The notes beneath the pieces are model-generated. The model searched no databases. It was not told the origin of the DNA and was given only the letters and a program-made list of their open reading frames with translations. From IMG/VR virus record IMGVR_UViG_3300030451_000049, positions 1-24,700 of that record: DNA of 24,700 nucleotides; one strand, written 5' to 3'. A program made the position numbers and the translations under genes. The stretch's first letter is position 1, and the number at the start of each line of letters is the position of its first letter. Shown here one piece after another: positions 11,800-21,422 of this stretch. This stretch comes from a virus.

Positions 11800-14457
11800 A
11801 TGGCAGTAGTATCAAGAGCAATTCCTACATTGCTAAGAGGAATCTCACAAGCTGCTGATTCAACAAAACAACCTGACCATGCCGATATACAGGACAATGC
11901 CAATAGCAGCCCTGTAAGAGGACTTGTAAAGAGGTCTGGCACACAGTTTGTTACAACTCTAAGCTCTTCTACAGTAGGGAATGTTCACATACAAACTATC
12001 AACAGAGATATAAATGAAAGATATGTAGCAATATTTAGTAATGGTAATGTCAAAGTATATGAATTGGATGGAACAGAAAGGACCGTAAACAAACCTGATG
12101 GTACAAGTTACTTAAACACATCTGATCCCAGAAGTGTAATTAAGACTGTAACCATTGCTGATTTTACTTTTGTAGTTAATACAAGTATTACAACAGAAAT
12201 GGACTCATCTCTTAGTCCAGGTAACATCACACAAGCTGTAGTTTTTATAAATGCAGTTTCAGATAAAACAACATACTCAGTCACTGTAGATGGTGTCACT
12301 GTTACTGATAACACTGCTTCTGACTCTACACTTAGTACCACACAGGTAGCTAGCGACCTTCAGTCTGGTTTAAATTCTGGTTTGACAGGTTTCACTATTG
12401 CAAGAAATGGTCCTGTAATACATATAAAAAAGAATGATGGCAGTAATTTTTCTATTGATGGTAATGACACTCAAGGCAATACTCAACTAACAGTAGTTAA
12501 AGATTCAGTACAAAGATTTACTGACCTACCAACTGTTTCACCTAATGGTTATGTTGTTGAAGTGAAAGGAGATGAATCAACTAACTTTGATAATTATTAC
12601 GTCAAGTTTGTAACTAATAATGGTGGAGCTTTTGAAGAAGGGCAGTGGGAAGAATCAGTAGAAGCAGGTATACCTTTTAAATTTAATTATGACACTATGC
12701 CACACGTTCTCATACGTCAGGCTGATGGTGATTTTAGGTTTGCAAGAGTTGATGGAGACACCTATACAGATTTAAATATTGCTGGAACATATAGCCAATC
12801 AGGAACTACAGTAACTGTTACTTCTGCTAATCATGGATTGGCAAGTAGTGATTCTGTAAAATTTGATTTTACTTCTGGTAATGCTGTCGATGGTACTTTT
12901 ACAATTACAGTTACAAACGCAAACACATTTACTTTTACAGCAGCAGGTTCTTTAACGACAAGTGGAAATGTTGCTTTTGGTAAAGTAAACAATTCAACAT
13001 TACCTAAGTGGGGAGAAAGAACTGTTGGTGATTTAGATTCAGCACCTAACCCATCTTTTATAGATGGCAAAATCAACAACGTCTTCTTCTTTAGAAACAG
13101 ATTAGGTTTTTTAACTGATGATAACGTAGTGTTGACAAGGGTTTCAGAATTTTTTAACTTCTTTCCAGAAACAGTTTTGTCTGTTATAGATTCAGATCCT
13201 ATTGATGTAGGTGCTTCTCATACTAAAGTTGCTATTCTTAAACACGCAGTAACTATGGGAGAACAGTTGGTTTTGTTCTCTGATCAAACACAGTTTGTAT
13301 TAACATCATCATCTGATGCTCTGACACCTAAAACAGCTAACGTAGTTGTTGCAACTGAATTTGAATCCAGTGACCAGGCACAGCCTGTAGGTTCTGGTTC
13401 TTCTATCTACTATCTAACAAAGAAAGGATCTTTTGCAGGTGTAAGAGAATATATAACACAGGAAAATGTAGCGATTAAAGATGCTAGCAATATTACTGTT
13501 CATGTACCAAGACTGATACCAAGTAATATTTTTAAATTAGCTGTTTCTACCAATGAAGATGTTTTAGTTTTATTAGGTACTGATAATCCAAATAAGTTAT
13601 ATATAAATAGATGGTTGTATGGTGATGGTTTTAAAAAGGTTTTAAATAGTTGGTCTACTTTTACTTTTAATTCTGCCAAGTCAATAAAGAATATAGATTT
13701 TGTTGGCACTGATTTGTTTATGGTGGTAGAAGAAGCTAATGGTACAACTTTAGAAAAAATACCGTTTGAAGCAGAGTTTAGAGAACCTAATTCAGAATTT
13801 GAGTTTCATCTGGACCATAAGGTAACTGAAGCAACCACTGGTGTTTCTATTGCTTATAACTCTGGCACTGATGTAACTACATTTACTTTGCCTTACAGAT
13901 TAAATGCCAGTATGTCAGTTGTAGGTCGTTACTTAGCCAATGGGGAAACAAGTACCTTTGTTGATACTCAAGGTAATACAAAAACATTGAAGCCTGGTCA
14001 GGTTGTACAAACAACAAATACAACAAACGGATCTACATCAACCATTACAGCTAATGGTGACTTTAGAAACAGTAAGGTAATTATTGGTGAGCCATACCTC
14101 ATGCACTATAGGTTTAGTCAACAAAGACTTACTGAAGGTAGTAATGCAGGTGAGATGATCAGTGGTCGCTTACAACTGCATCATTTTTATATCAAGTTTG
14201 AAGATACAGGATTTTTTAAAGTAGAGGTTACTCCTGAGAATAGAGATACATCTACTCATAAATTTACTGGTCGTTTCTTAGGATCTTCTTCTGCTGCTAT
14301 TGGTCAGATTAATTTAGAAACAGGTACGTTTAGAGTGCCAATAATGTCTAGAGCAGATAGAGTAGATATAGATGTAAAAAATGACACGTTCTTGCCTACT
14401 CAATTATCCAGTGCTGAATACGAAGCTATGTTCCATATGAGGAGTAGGAGGGTGTAA
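11800..14457 (+). CDS. tail tubular protein B (nozzle), T7 gp12-like, with inserted domains
   Basis: Hexameric nozzle forming the distal tail tube. The N-terminus (VSRAIPTLLRGISQAADSTK...HADIQDNANSSPVRGLVKRSG) and centre (FIDGKINNVFFFRNRLGFLTDDNVVLTRVSEFFNFFP, then HAVTMGEQLVLFSDQTQFVL) are diagnostic. At 885 residues it is about 90 longer than T7 gp12 (794). Two Ser/Thr-rich beta segments look inserted: about residues 150-232, and about 329-397 (SGTTVTVTSANHGLASSDSV...TNANTFTFTAAGSLTTSGN), a repeat type common in phage adhesins. The C-terminus ends SSAEYEAMFHMRSRRV. The stop overlaps the next ATG, and an AGGAGG ribosome-binding site sits inside its last codons. Confidence 0.94.
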   Translation: MAVVSRAIPTLLRGISQAADSTKQPDHADIQDNANSSPVRGLVKRSGTQFVTTLSSSTVGNVHIQTINRDINERYVAIFSNGNVKVYELDGTERTVNKPDGTSYLNTSDPRSVIKTVTIADFTFVVNTSITTEMDSSLSPGNITQAVVFINAVSDKTTYSVTVDGVTVTDNTASDSTLSTTQVASDLQSGLNSGLTGFTIARNGPVIHIKKNDGSNFSIDGNDTQGNTQLTVVKDSVQRFTDLPTVSPNGYVVEVKGDESTNFDNYYVKFVTNNGGAFEEGQWEESVEAGIPFKFNYDTMPHVLIRQADGDFRFARVDGDTYTDLNIAGTYSQSGTTVTVTSANHGLASSDSVKFDFTSGNAVDGTFTITVTNANTFTFTAAGSLTTSGNVAFGKVNNSTLPKWGERTVGDLDSAPNPSFIDGKINNVFFFRNRLGFLTDDNVVLTRVSEFFNFFPETVLSVIDSDPIDVGASHTKVAILKHAVTMGEQLVLFSDQTQFVLTSSSDALTPKTANVVVATEFESSDQAQPVGSGSSIYYLTKKGSFAGVREYITQENVAIKDASNITVHVPRLIPSNIFKLAVSTNEDVLVLLGTDNPNKLYINRWLYGDGFKKVLNSWSTFTFNSAKSIKNIDFVGTDLFMVVEEANGTTLEKIPFEAEFREPNSEFEFHLDHKVTEATTGVSIAYNSGTDVTTFTLPYRLNASMSVVGRYLANGETSTFVDTQGNTKTLKPGQVVQTTNTTNGSTSTITANGDFRNSKVIIGEPYLMHYRFSQQRLTEGSNAGEMISGRLQLHHFYIKFEDTGFFKVEVTPENRDTSTHKFTGRFLGSSSAAIGQINLETGTFRVPIMSRADRVDIDVKNDTFLPTQLSSAEYEAMFHMRSRRV

Positions 14458-14909
14458 TGGGTCATTTAAGAAAAGCTACATTTACAGATTTAAAATATGT
14501 TGCAGCAAACATGAGAGAAATTGATAAATTAGAAGCTTTGTATCAAACAGGACAAGAACCAAAACAAGCTTTGCAATTATCTTATATATGCAGCAATGTG
14601 AATATGGCAATAGCTGATGATTATGATCAACCTATAGGGCTATGTGGGGTAGTTCCTGGTGGAGTTATATGGATGGTTGCAACAGATAAATTGTTTGAAA
14701 ATAAAAAATATAGGATACAACTAATAAGAAAAGGTCGTAAATGGGTTGAAAGCCTATTGAAAAAATACAAAGTCTTATATAATTTTGTATATGCAGAAAA
14801 TGATTCTGCTATTAAATGGTTAAAGTCTCTTGGGTTTACTTTTATCCAATATCACGAACACTATGGTATGCAGGGTAAACCATTCTACGAATTTCTGAGG
14901 ATCGCCTAA
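14457..14909 (+). CDS. gp13-like protein with GNAT acetyltransferase-like fold
   Basis: Occupies the T7 gene 13 slot between nozzle and gp14. The 150 residues have a GNAT-like profile: N-terminal LRKATFTDLKYVAANMREID, central IGLCGVVPGGVIWMVATD, then LYNFVYAENDSAIKWLKSLG near residues 109-127, matching the end of T7 gp13 (NYVWVGNTSHIRFLKTIGA). The usual acetyl-CoA loop (Q/R-x-x-G-x-G/A) is not clearly present; KYRIQLIRKGRK lies where it should be. It may therefore be a non-catalytic assembly factor, as gp13 is in T7. A strong AGGAGG five bases before the ATG and a TAATG overlap suggest coupled, efficient translation. Confidence 0.8.
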   Translation: MGHLRKATFTDLKYVAANMREIDKLEALYQTGQEPKQALQLSYICSNVNMAIADDYDQPIGLCGVVPGGVIWMVATDKLFENKKYRIQLIRKGRKWVESLLKKYKVLYNFVYAENDSAIKWLKSLGFTFIQYHEHYGMQGKPFYEFLRIA

Positions 14910-15473
14910 ATGTGTACTGCATTTCCAGCCATAGGAGGATTAGCTGCTGGTACTCAGTCAGCTTTATTTGCGGCAGGTTTAGGTCTTAACTTGGCTACTG
15001 GTTTGGTAGGTAGATCGGCTGCACAAGCTGCTGCCCAACAAACATATCAATCAGCTTTAATAGCAAATAGATCAGCAGAACAGGCTTTCACTGCTCAACA
15101 AGAAGCAATATCGGATCAGCTAAAAGAGACAAGAGCATCATCAGCACAAGAAAAATTAGCAAAAACAATACAAGGGTTACAGGCAAGAGGAGCTATAAGA
15201 GCTTCTGAAAGAGCAGGTCTTACAATAAATCTTTTACTTGCAGATGCGGAACGACAGTCAGCCAATGCAAGAGAATCTATAAATCAAGCTTTAGAATCAG
15301 CTTCTAGACAATATACAAGAAATGTTGAAGGTCTTATCGCTCAAAGAGATAGTAGACGTAATCAGCTACAAAGTAATATAAATCAAGCATATAATCAGAT
15401 TCCATCGTTAGGGTCAATTATCCTTAATACAGCAGCCCAAGGTTTATCCTCTTATGCTACCCTCACAGCCTAA
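14910..15473 (+). CDS. internal virion protein, T7 gp14-like
   Basis: Ejected core protein expected to form the outer-membrane part of the DNA-ejection channel. The 187 residues (T7 gp14 is 196) begin MCTAFPAIGGLAAG, comparable to MCWAAAIPIAISGA of gp14, followed by a hydrophobic Gly/Ala-rich segment and long Ala/Gln-rich helices (AAQAAAQQTYQSALIANRSAEQA). Central QGLQARGAIRASERAGLTIN parallels the Gly-Ser-Ile-Arg-Ala region of T7 gp14. It ends hydrophobic (ILNTAAQGLSSYATLTA). Its start abuts the gp13-like stop, with GAGGA upstream, and its stop overlaps the gp15-like ATG. Confidence 0.88.
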   Translation: MCTAFPAIGGLAAGTQSALFAAGLGLNLATGLVGRSAAQAAAQQTYQSALIANRSAEQAFTAQQEAISDQLKETRASSAQEKLAKTIQGLQARGAIRASERAGLTINLLLADAERQSANARESINQALESASRQYTRNVEGLIAQRDSRRNQLQSNINQAYNQIPSLGSIILNTAAQGLSSYATLTA

Positions 15474-17842
15474 TGACATCTAGTTTTCAAAGCACAGCAT
15501 TTCAATCTTCTGCAAGACCTGTAGATACTTTTGTAGCACCTCCAAGTGTTCAACCTAAAACAGATTTGGAAGAATTAGCAGAAGCATTGGAATCAATAAA
15601 CCCTGCTATACAAACTTTTCTTGGTTCAAGAATAAAAAAAGAAATTGAAAAAGAAGAAGCAGAAGGTACAGAACAAGCAATAGAAGATGCTGCTAGTAAT
15701 TTCAAAGATATTAGTAAGGGTGTAAACAAAACTGATGGAGAAGATGCTGCACGACAACTTATAGGTGGAAGTATTTTTGCTGATCGTGCTTATCAAAAAA
15801 CTAAAGCAGAAATTTTAGGTAATAATTTAGCAAGCACCTTATCTAATAGTTATGCTACAACACAGATAGATGGTAAATCTCTTAATACATATTCTCTTGA
15901 CTCTGAACAGTTTCAAACATGGTTATCAGGAGAAAGATCAAAAGTTGTTGACCAGTTGAATGATATAAACCCTACTTATGTAAATAAATATTTTTTACCA
16001 AAATTGGCTGATGCTACAGCTACTGTCACTTCTAGTCATATAAAACAACATCAAGAATATAATTTAGAAAAACTTAAAAATTTAGCTGTTCCCTTAGTTA
16101 AAGGATTGATTGTTAGTGATGATGAAACAGATTTAGAATTAATTTCTAATTTTGAAGAAAGCATGAATAACTTAGGTCTTGTTACAAAGGACAGAAGTGA
16201 TCTTAATAAAACTATTGTGAATATTCTTATTGACCAGGCAGAAGCAGTTGGTCTTTCTGGTAATGGTGATATAGAAGGTGCAGAAGATATTTTAGATATT
16301 GCCTTGCAGTTTCCTTATGGTGTTGATGGTAAATTAAATCTTACTGCACATCCTGATTATCAAAACAAAGTAAATACTTTAAGGAAATCAATTAACAACT
16401 ACGTTTATGAATATGAAAAAAGAAAAGATGTAGAACAAAAAAGAAAACAAAGAGAAGAAACTATACAAGAATTAAAAAAATTTGCAGATACTGGTAACGC
16501 TAGAATTTTAAGTAATTTAATGAAAAAATATCCATTAGATGCAAATAAAATATCTATTGCTGGTGTTGCTTTAGATGGCACAACCTTAGAAAGGTCTGCA
16601 CAACTTGAAACAAATATGATTGCTGGCAAATATGATAATGCAAAAGATGCCAGTTTAGCAGCCTTACAATGGTATCAAGATCCATCAACACCAAAAACTG
16701 TACAAAACAGAAACAGGTTAACTCAGTTATTAGATACGGCTGAATCTGTAGAAAGGGGTGACTATACCGAAATCAATAAAGGTCTTACAGAATTACAAGG
16801 TCAACTAAAAGGTGAATTTAGTGGCAATGAGTTTATTATTTCTGATACAGGACAGTTAAATGACGTTGGCTCTCGTAAAGTTACCGATTTTTATAACAAA
16901 GCAAAATTAGAACTTTATCAATATCGTCTAAGTGAAGAAGGTCGCAATGCAACAACTTTAGATATTATTAACAAGATAGAAGAAGTTAAGAGTAAATATA
17001 TTGAACAAGCAAGAAAATTAACAGGTGTAACTATTGAATCAGGTAAAGACGATGATAAAGAAAAAGAAAGAGAAAATAATTTAAGTGATATAGAAGGTGA
17101 TGCTAATAGTAATTTGGAAGCTGGATTTTTTACAGAATCTACTAAAGAAGATATAGAAAGAGAAAAAGCATTAGATGCTGAAGAAGATAATAGTATTATT
17201 GAAGTAAAAAGAGGTGATTCATTAACATCTATAGCAACAGAAAATGGAATTACAGTTGCTGATCTTATAAAACTTAACAACATAAAGAATCCAAACTTAA
17301 TAAGACCTGGTGATAAATTGATACTCAAAGATAATATTTCTACTGATACGACTATTGAAACAACAACACCTACCATTACCTCAAGCAGTAAACAACAGGC
17401 TATTGTTGAAGCAGCAAAAGAATTAGGAGTTAAACCAGAAGATCTTGCATCTGTAATATCACAAGAAACAATGGGTACTTTTGATCATCAAATAACAGGT
17501 GGAGAAGGTGGCAACTACAAAGGATTAATTCAATTTGGTATTCCAGAACGTAAACAGTATGGATATAAAGATGATATGACCTTTGAAGAACAGATGAAAG
17601 GACCAGTTGTTAGATATTTAAAAGACAGAGGAGTTAAAAAAGGACATGGTGTAAAAGAGATATATGCAGCTATATTGACAGGTAATGTCTCTACTCTTCA
17701 GAGTGATGGTTTAAAAAGAAAAGATTCTTTTGGAACATCAGTTGAAAGTGCATTACCAAACTTAAATCAAGGAGGTTCTCATTATAACAATGCCCTTGAT
17801 TTCCTATCAGAACAAGGAAAGTTTAAACAAAATTCTAATTAG
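15473..17842 (+). CDS. internal virion protein, gp15-like, with C-terminal LysM and transglycosylase-like domains
   Basis: Core protein ejected into the cell envelope. The 789-residue product (T7 gp15 is 747) is mostly helical for residues 1-520. After an acidic linker (GKDDDKEKERENNLSDIEGD) comes a LysM domain at about 575-618 (VKRGDSLTSIATENGITVAD, ending RPGDKLIL), which binds peptidoglycan. A lytic-transglycosylase-like domain at about 640-789 has ISQETMG with candidate catalytic E665, followed by a GNYKGLIQFG motif. In T7 the muralytic domain is the N-terminus of gp16, the next gene; here it is fused to this protein. The ATG overlaps the gp14-like stop as TAATG. Domain calls are by pattern. 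Confidence 0.87.
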   Translation: MTSSFQSTAFQSSARPVDTFVAPPSVQPKTDLEELAEALESINPAIQTFLGSRIKKEIEKEEAEGTEQAIEDAASNFKDISKGVNKTDGEDAARQLIGGSIFADRAYQKTKAEILGNNLASTLSNSYATTQIDGKSLNTYSLDSEQFQTWLSGERSKVVDQLNDINPTYVNKYFLPKLADATATVTSSHIKQHQEYNLEKLKNLAVPLVKGLIVSDDETDLELISNFEESMNNLGLVTKDRSDLNKTIVNILIDQAEAVGLSGNGDIEGAEDILDIALQFPYGVDGKLNLTAHPDYQNKVNTLRKSINNYVYEYEKRKDVEQKRKQREETIQELKKFADTGNARILSNLMKKYPLDANKISIAGVALDGTTLERSAQLETNMIAGKYDNAKDASLAALQWYQDPSTPKTVQNRNRLTQLLDTAESVERGDYTEINKGLTELQGQLKGEFSGNEFIISDTGQLNDVGSRKVTDFYNKAKLELYQYRLSEEGRNATTLDIINKIEEVKSKYIEQARKLTGVTIESGKDDDKEKERENNLSDIEGDANSNLEAGFFTESTKEDIEREKALDAEEDNSIIEVKRGDSLTSIATENGITVADLIKLNNIKNPNLIRPGDKLILKDNISTDTTIETTTPTITSSSKQQAIVEAAKELGVKPEDLASVISQETMGTFDHQITGGEGGNYKGLIQFGIPERKQYGYKDDMTFEEQMKGPVVRYLKDRGVKKGHGVKEIYAAILTGNVSTLQSDGLKRKDSFGTSVESALPNLNQGGSHYNNALDFLSEQGKFKQNSN

Positions 17843-17844
17843 TT

Positions 17845-20800
17845 ATGACAGACTCAAACCCAATAACTCGTTTTCGTAAGAACAGACAAGAAGCTGGTAA
17901 GAAGTTTCGAGAAAAACTAAAAAAAAATGAAGAGATAATAAAACAAACTACTACTTCCAAAGTTATTAGGGGTAGTTTAACTGGCCCATTAAAAGCTGTT
18001 AATGAGACTGTTGAATTTGTAGATGATATTTATGATTTCACTGTTGGCAATCCATACGATAATAATGAACTGATAGATCTACAGGCATTAGGTCTTGAGG
18101 TGAAAGGTGATAAAGAAGATTGGGCTTATACAGTACCACAGGCTATAACACAGTTTTTACTACCTGCTGGTGTTCTTAGTAAAACCTTGAAAGGTACAAA
18201 GCTTGTTGGAATGGGTAATGCTTGGACTAGAAATGCTGTTGCAGGTTTTATTACTGATGCTGTTGTTCAAGATCCTTATGAAGAAAACTTGTTCAATATG
18301 ATTGACAAGCACCCAAGACTTGCAACTCCAATAAGTGATCTTTTAAAAGCAAAAACACCAGAAGAAATAGGTGTAGCTGAAGCACGTTTCAGACAAGCCA
18401 CAGGTGGATTATTAGCAGGTGAAGCTCTTACTGCTTTAGGTCTAGGTGTAAAAGCAATCAAAAAAACACCAGAGTTATATGAAAAAGTGATTAACAGATT
18501 ATCAAGAAGAGATGAAATATTAATGACAGATAATGTTGTTGATAATCTTGGTGATGAAATTATTGATGATCTTAATCTTCCTAACAAAGTTGTTAAAGAT
18601 GGTGAAAAAGTAGATACAACTTTTAATACAAAAACTAAAACAGAAGGACAATATTTTGAAACTACTACTCTTACAGGTGGTGGTGATCCTGATGTACAAA
18701 AACTAATCATTGATAGAGCAAACAAGATAAAAGAATTAGACGCTAATAATGCTTGGCCTTACAAAAGAACTTTTGCTGATATGGTCAAAAATGCAAACGA
18801 TTTATTACCAGCAGAAGTTATTGAATCTGCAAGATTATTTAACGCTAGATATGGCAGAGGGGGAGAAGAAGACTTACCTGCAACATTGATTGCAATGAAT
18901 CAACTAATGAATAAAAATGCTATCAACCTAGCTTCATTAGCAAAAACTATTGATGAAACTTTAGCCACAGGTAACAAAAGTGGATTTTCTGAAGAATTAA
19001 AACAACAATTTATTAGGGAAGCAAAAGTACTAGATGGTCTTATTACTCTTAACAAACCACTCAAAACAGTACCTGCACAAACACTAGCTGCTAACAGAGC
19101 AGGTGGTGGAGTAGGCAAAGTTGCTGCTTCTGTAGAAGATCTAACAGGTCGAACACCAACAGAGAAAGCAATAGATCAAGCTACTGATATTAGAGGAACA
19201 GTTAAAGAACCTTCAGATCCATTAGCTGAATTTTCAATGCAAGAAATATTAGATGCTGCTGAAAAAGGTGATAAGGCATCTTGGAAAAAACTAAGAATAA
19301 TTACAAAAAAACTACAAGCTGCACAAGGTAATCCTCAAGCCTTACAGAAAATGGCTAACGAAAGCAAACTGATGAGAGGACTAAAAGTTCAAAATGAAAT
19401 ATTTATAAACTCAATATTATCAGGACCAGAAACACACGCTGTCAACATTCTTTCTACTGGTTTAAATACTTTAGCTAGACCGTTAGAACAAACACTTGGT
19501 TCTTTTGCTCAAGGTGATATGACAGGTGCTATCAGAGGTGGTAAGGAACTTTATTATTTAATCTCATCTATTACTGATTCTTTAAAAGCTGCAAAGCTAT
19601 CTTTTCAGATTGAAGATAATATTGTTAACCCTGGTGCAATGATTCAAGATGCTGATCGCTTTCAAGTAAGAATGGAAGGTGATGGAAATTTAGCAAATAT
19701 AGTTAATACTTTTGGTACGATTATTCGTTTACCTAGTCGTTTTTTACTTGCAGAAGATGAATTTTTTAAACAAGTAAACTTTAGAGCTTATGTAAAAGCT
19801 AGTGCTTGGGAAGATGGTATGAGGAAAGGTTTGCAAGGTGCTGATTTACAAGATCATATACAAAGACAGTTTGATGGCACTATTGAAATTGTTAATAAAA
19901 ACAGTATGGCAAATGTTAAAGATAAGTCTGTTTTAGATTTATACGAAAAAGCACAGCAATATGCTGCTGAGACTACATTTACTGCTGATTTACCAGAAGG
20001 TAGTTTAGGTGGTGCAATACAAGGAGTGGCAAGACATCCAGCAGGTCGAATAGTTTTTCCATTTGTAAGAACACCAATAAATATATTTAAAGCACAGGTA
20101 AGAAGAACTCCTGGTGTAAATATGTTGTTACAGGAATATAGACAAGCGTTAAAAAGCACTGATCCATCTGTAGTAGCAAAAGCAAAAGGTGAAATGATAC
20201 TTGGTGGTTCTATTTGGGCTATTGCAGGTCTTACAGCTTATTCAATTAATGATCCTATGTCTGAGTTAGCAATAACAGGTGGTGGTCCTTCTGACTTTAA
20301 TATGCTTAATCAGAAACGAGCTACAGGTTGGCAGCCTTACAGTTTTAGATTTCTTTTAAAAGATGAGAATGGCAATGTACGCATGGGTAAAGATGGAAAG
20401 CCTAGATATAAATATGTAAGTTTTAAAAGATTAGATCCTTGGTCTTCTTTTCTTATGATGGCTGCCGATGCAGCAGCTATTACAGGTGGTCTTAGCAAAC
20501 AGGATCGTGATGATTTTGGTGTCGCTGCTTCAGTTGCATTAGGTCGTAATATTACAAACAAAACTTATCTACAAGGTATTACTGAATTAGCTGATTTATT
20601 AGGTAAGCCTTATAAATTAGAAAGTTGGCTTGCCAGAAGAGCAGCAGCAACTATTAACCCTTTGAGTTCCTTTGGAAGATCAGTCAAAAGAAGTGGTCTT
20701 ACAACTTCATATGGTCAATTGCCAGGTGATCGAAGGATTTTAGATAAAAAAGTAAGAGCAGGTGATGATGGATTTGTAGTACTTAGAAAATTTCACAATG

Positions 20801-21420
20801 AATTGGCTGCAACAATACCTGGTTATACTGGTGGTCTAAGACCAATGAGAAACTTTATAACTGGTTCTGTTATTGAATATCCTGTTGGTTTTGGTCCTGA
20901 CACTATGAATATTCTTAATCCTATAAAAGAAACAGATAGCATCAACAACAATGTTCTAACAACTCTTGATGATATTGGTGCAAGGATAACTCAACCATCA
21001 GATGAATTAAATATTGGAAGACTTCCTAGTGGTCAAGCTATAGGAAGTGGGATAGAACTAACATATGACGAACATCTTGATTTAATTGAAGAAACTGCTT
21101 TTGTAAAAATTAATGGTATAACTATGGTAAGAGCTTTGAACAACAGGATTCAACAAAAAGATTTTCAAGCATTAATGAAAAGTGTAAGAGGTGAATTAAT
21201 AGAACAGAATAATATGGATATAGAAGTTAAAGCACAAGAAGCCAATAGGGATTTAGCAGAAGATATATTAAGAGATATTGTAAATAAATACAAAAGGGCT
21301 GGTAAAAAAGTTTGGTTAAGTAAAAATCCAGAACGTGAATTAGAATATAAACAGTTGCAATCTGCCATAAGGCAAGAAGCTAACAATGACATCCTTGAGG
21401 GGTTTAACCAACTTAATTAA
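17845..21420 (+). CDS. internal virion protein, T7 gp16-like, without N-terminal transglycosylase
   Basis: Largest protein in the window (1191 residues; T7 gp16 is 1318). By position and length it is the inner core protein that forms the periplasmic and inner-membrane conduit for DNA ejection. It opens with a basic helix (NPITRFRKNRQEAGKKFREK) instead of the gp16 muralytic domain. Features include hydrophobic helices near residues 105-145 (QAITQFLLPAGVLSK; NAVAGFITDAVVQDP), GGLLAGEALTALGLGVKA, a central FINSILSGPETHAVNILSTG, and FVRTPINIFKAQVRRTPG near residue 740. These ETHAVN and FVRTPxN segments recur in marine phage core proteins I remember. It is separated from the upstream gene by two bases (TAG-TT-ATG). 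Confidence 0.87.
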   Translation: MTDSNPITRFRKNRQEAGKKFREKLKKNEEIIKQTTTSKVIRGSLTGPLKAVNETVEFVDDIYDFTVGNPYDNNELIDLQALGLEVKGDKEDWAYTVPQAITQFLLPAGVLSKTLKGTKLVGMGNAWTRNAVAGFITDAVVQDPYEENLFNMIDKHPRLATPISDLLKAKTPEEIGVAEARFRQATGGLLAGEALTALGLGVKAIKKTPELYEKVINRLSRRDEILMTDNVVDNLGDEIIDDLNLPNKVVKDGEKVDTTFNTKTKTEGQYFETTTLTGGGDPDVQKLIIDRANKIKELDANNAWPYKRTFADMVKNANDLLPAEVIESARLFNARYGRGGEEDLPATLIAMNQLMNKNAINLASLAKTIDETLATGNKSGFSEELKQQFIREAKVLDGLITLNKPLKTVPAQTLAANRAGGGVGKVAASVEDLTGRTPTEKAIDQATDIRGTVKEPSDPLAEFSMQEILDAAEKGDKASWKKLRIITKKLQAAQGNPQALQKMANESKLMRGLKVQNEIFINSILSGPETHAVNILSTGLNTLARPLEQTLGSFAQGDMTGAIRGGKELYYLISSITDSLKAAKLSFQIEDNIVNPGAMIQDADRFQVRMEGDGNLANIVNTFGTIIRLPSRFLLAEDEFFKQVNFRAYVKASAWEDGMRKGLQGADLQDHIQRQFDGTIEIVNKNSMANVKDKSVLDLYEKAQQYAAETTFTADLPEGSLGGAIQGVARHPAGRIVFPFVRTPINIFKAQVRRTPGVNMLLQEYRQALKSTDPSVVAKAKGEMILGGSIWAIAGLTAYSINDPMSELAITGGGPSDFNMLNQKRATGWQPYSFRFLLKDENGNVRMGKDGKPRYKYVSFKRLDPWSSFLMMAADAAAITGGLSKQDRDDFGVAASVALGRNITNKTYLQGITELADLLGKPYKLESWLARRAAATINPLSSFGRSVKRSGLTTSYGQLPGDRRILDKKVRAGDDGFVVLRKFHNELAATIPGYTGGLRPMRNFITGSVIEYPVGFGPDTMNILNPIKETDSINNNVLTTLDDIGARITQPSDELNIGRLPSGQAIGSGIELTYDEHLDLIEETAFVKINGITMVRALNNRIQQKDFQALMKSVRGELIEQNNMDIEVKAQEANRDLAEDILRDIVNKYKRAGKKVWLSKNPERELEYKQLQSAIRQEANNDILEGFNQLN

Positions 21421-21422
21421 TC

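Noticed and set aside
16918-17376. 152-aa antisense ORF within the gp15-like gene
   Set aside because: Low-complexity Ser/Leu/Val/Ile product is the mirror of a Lys/Glu-rich coding region. No ribosome-binding site, no family resemblance, and all other genes are on the + strand.
18276-18725. 149-aa antisense ORF within the gp16-like gene
   Set aside because: Shadow of the AT-rich sense frame with biased composition and no start signals.
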